In this document: piece by piece, positions 13,090-13,825 of the stretch
Layout of the letters: every line of letters begins with the position of its first letter
Numbering within the stretch: position 1 is the stretch's first letter
Position numbers and translations under genes: made by a program
Source of the DNA: Chloroflexota bacterium
GTDB lineage: Bacteria; Chloroflexota; Dehalococcoidia; Lucifugimonadales; Lucifugimonadaceae
Assembly: GCA_016189845.1 (NCBI GenBank)
Contig: JACPRT010000027.1
Location: forward strand, 1 to 13,825
DNA: 13,825 nt
Reading direction: 5' to 3'
Notes under the pieces: generated by a model
Told to the model about the DNA's origin: nothing
The model's input: only the letters and a program-made list of their open reading frames with translations
Databases searched by the model: none

Positions 13090-13825
13090 ATGGCATCCAG
13101 TTCCAGGACGCGCGCCTGGCGCCGATCTGGGAGAGGGTGCAGGCCGGCGAACGGCTGGGTATGGCGGACGGTGTCGCCATGCTCGAAACGGACGACTTTC
13201 CCGCGCTAGGAAGGATAGCGGACTTCGCCAAGCGAAAAGTCTCCGGCGACAGGGTCTTCTTCGTCCTCAATCGCCACATCAACCCGACCAACATCTGCGT
13301 CCTGTCGTGCAAGTTTTGCGACTTCGCAAAGAAGCCCGGACAGGCCGACGCGTATGAGATGACGATCGAGGAAGTCCTCGCGCAGATGGACGACGAGATC
13401 CGCGAGGTCCACATCGTGGGCGGCCACCACCCTGCCTGGAAGTTCGAGTACTTCGAGGACATGGTCCGCCAGATCCACGGACAATTCCCGGAAGTCCAGA
13501 TCAAGGCCTTCACCGCGGCCGAAATCGACTACTTCTGGAGGCGATGGAAGATCGAGCCGGAGGAGTCGCTCTCGCGCCTGAAGGCCGCAGGCCTGGCGTC
13601 GATGCCGGGCGGGGGCGCCGAGGTCTTCTCCGACCGCATCCACCGGGAACTGCTGCCCGGCAAGGCGAGCGCACGGCGCTGGACCGAGATCCACCGTATC
13701 GCCCACGCGATGGGCATCAAGTCGAATTGCACGATCCTGTACGGGCACATCGAGACGTTCGAGGAACGCGATTCTCACCTGATTCAGCTGCGTGAGGTCC
13801 AGGACGATACAGGCGGTTTCCTGGC
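13068..13825 (+). CDS. mqnE: Aminofutalosine synthase MqnE, radical SAM (3' end outside window)
   Basis: A radical S-adenosylmethionine enzyme that joins the adenosyl radical to the enolpyruvyl benzoate made by MqnA, giving aminofutalosine: the early, committed futalosine-pathway step. The visible 252 residues carry NRHINPTNICVLSCKFCDFA, with C77, C81 and C84 (CX3CX2C) holding the 4Fe-4S cluster. They are followed by EVHIVGGHHPAWKFEYFEDM, FTAAEIDYFW, SMPGGGAEVFSDRIHRELLPGKAS, LYGHIETFEERDSHL and REVQDDTGGF. The GGHHPAWKFEYFEDM and SMPGGGAEVFS forms separate MqnE from the related MqnC. The start is ATG 13068 with AAGGTGG about eight bases before it, inside ubiD. The frame is open to the window edge; about 110-130 residues are missing. 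It ties the operon to menaquinone rather than ubiquinone. Confidence 0.93.
   Translation, partial: MGRVLEVDGIQFQDARLAPIWERVQAGERLGMADGVAMLETDDFPALGRIADFAKRKVSGDRVFFVLNRHINPTNICVLSCKFCDFAKKPGQADAYEMTIEEVLAQMDDEIREVHIVGGHHPAWKFEYFEDMVRQIHGQFPEVQIKAFTAAEIDYFWRRWKIEPEESLSRLKAAGLASMPGGGAEVFSDRIHRELLPGKASARRWTEIHRIAHAMGIKSNCTILYGHIETFEERDSHLIQLREVQDDTGGFL

Noticed and set aside
1..13825. tRNA genes, CRISPR arrays, transposase genes, integrase or attachment sites
   Set aside because: Reading both strands by eye showed no T-loop-like sequence in a cloverleaf context, no regularly spaced repeats and no transposase or integrase motifs.

Overview
This is a GC-rich, gene-dense bacterial chromosomal window with 16 protein-coding genes, two of them cut by the window edges. 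No tRNA, rRNA, CRISPR array or insertion sequence was found. The best guess for the host is a member of the Chloroflexota (Dehalococcoidia or SAR202-like). This is an inference: a bacterial MutL, a class 2 PyrD and futalosine-type menaquinone genes sit beside a gene for an archaellin-type pilin, a combination I associate with that phylum. Of the 15 starts visible, about nine are GTG or TTG.

Layout, left to right. (1) 1-756: 3' part of a ribokinase/PfkB sugar kinase. (2) 831-1497: a VapBC toxin-antitoxin pair (AbrB-type antitoxin, PIN toxin) behind a recognisable sigma70-type promoter. (3) 1526-2506, minus: class 2 dihydroorotate dehydrogenase. (4) 2586-3347: an unrecognised 253-residue protein, convergent with (5) 3344-4315, minus: a PLP-dependent threonine/serine dehydratase; the two stop codons share the palindrome CTAG. 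(6) 4379-5722: an MFS exporter, divergent from the dehydratase. (7) 5745-6392, minus: an archaellin-type pilin. (8) 6593-8320: MutL with the intrinsic endonuclease motif. (9) 8348-9009, minus: a second VapBC pair, this time with a ribbon-helix-helix antitoxin. (10) 9116 to the right edge: a TetR regulator followed by prenyltransferase (MqnP/UbiA-like), flavin prenyltransferase (UbiX/MqnM-like), UbiD/MqnL-like decarboxylase and aminofutalosine synthase MqnE.

The last block is the functional centre of the window. The five genes are packed with overlaps or gaps of 0-1 nt, so they form one operon. MqnE makes an early futalosine-pathway intermediate; the MqnP/MqnL/MqnM-like enzymes prenylate and decarboxylate the late 1,4-dihydroxy-6-naphthoate intermediate; UbiX supplies the prenylated FMN that UbiD-type enzymes need. 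A perfect 8+2+8 inverted repeat just before the TetR start looks like the regulator's own operator, which suggests menaquinone synthesis is under TetR control. The quinone-linked PyrD elsewhere in the window would be one user of the menaquinone.

The items most worth a second look are the isolated archaellin-type gene, the TetR-controlled menaquinone operon with its palindrome, the unrecognised 253-residue protein, and the two toxin-antitoxin pairs of different antitoxin class among housekeeping genes. No gene-free stretch exceeds 300 bases; the longest is about 200 nt at 6393-6592.
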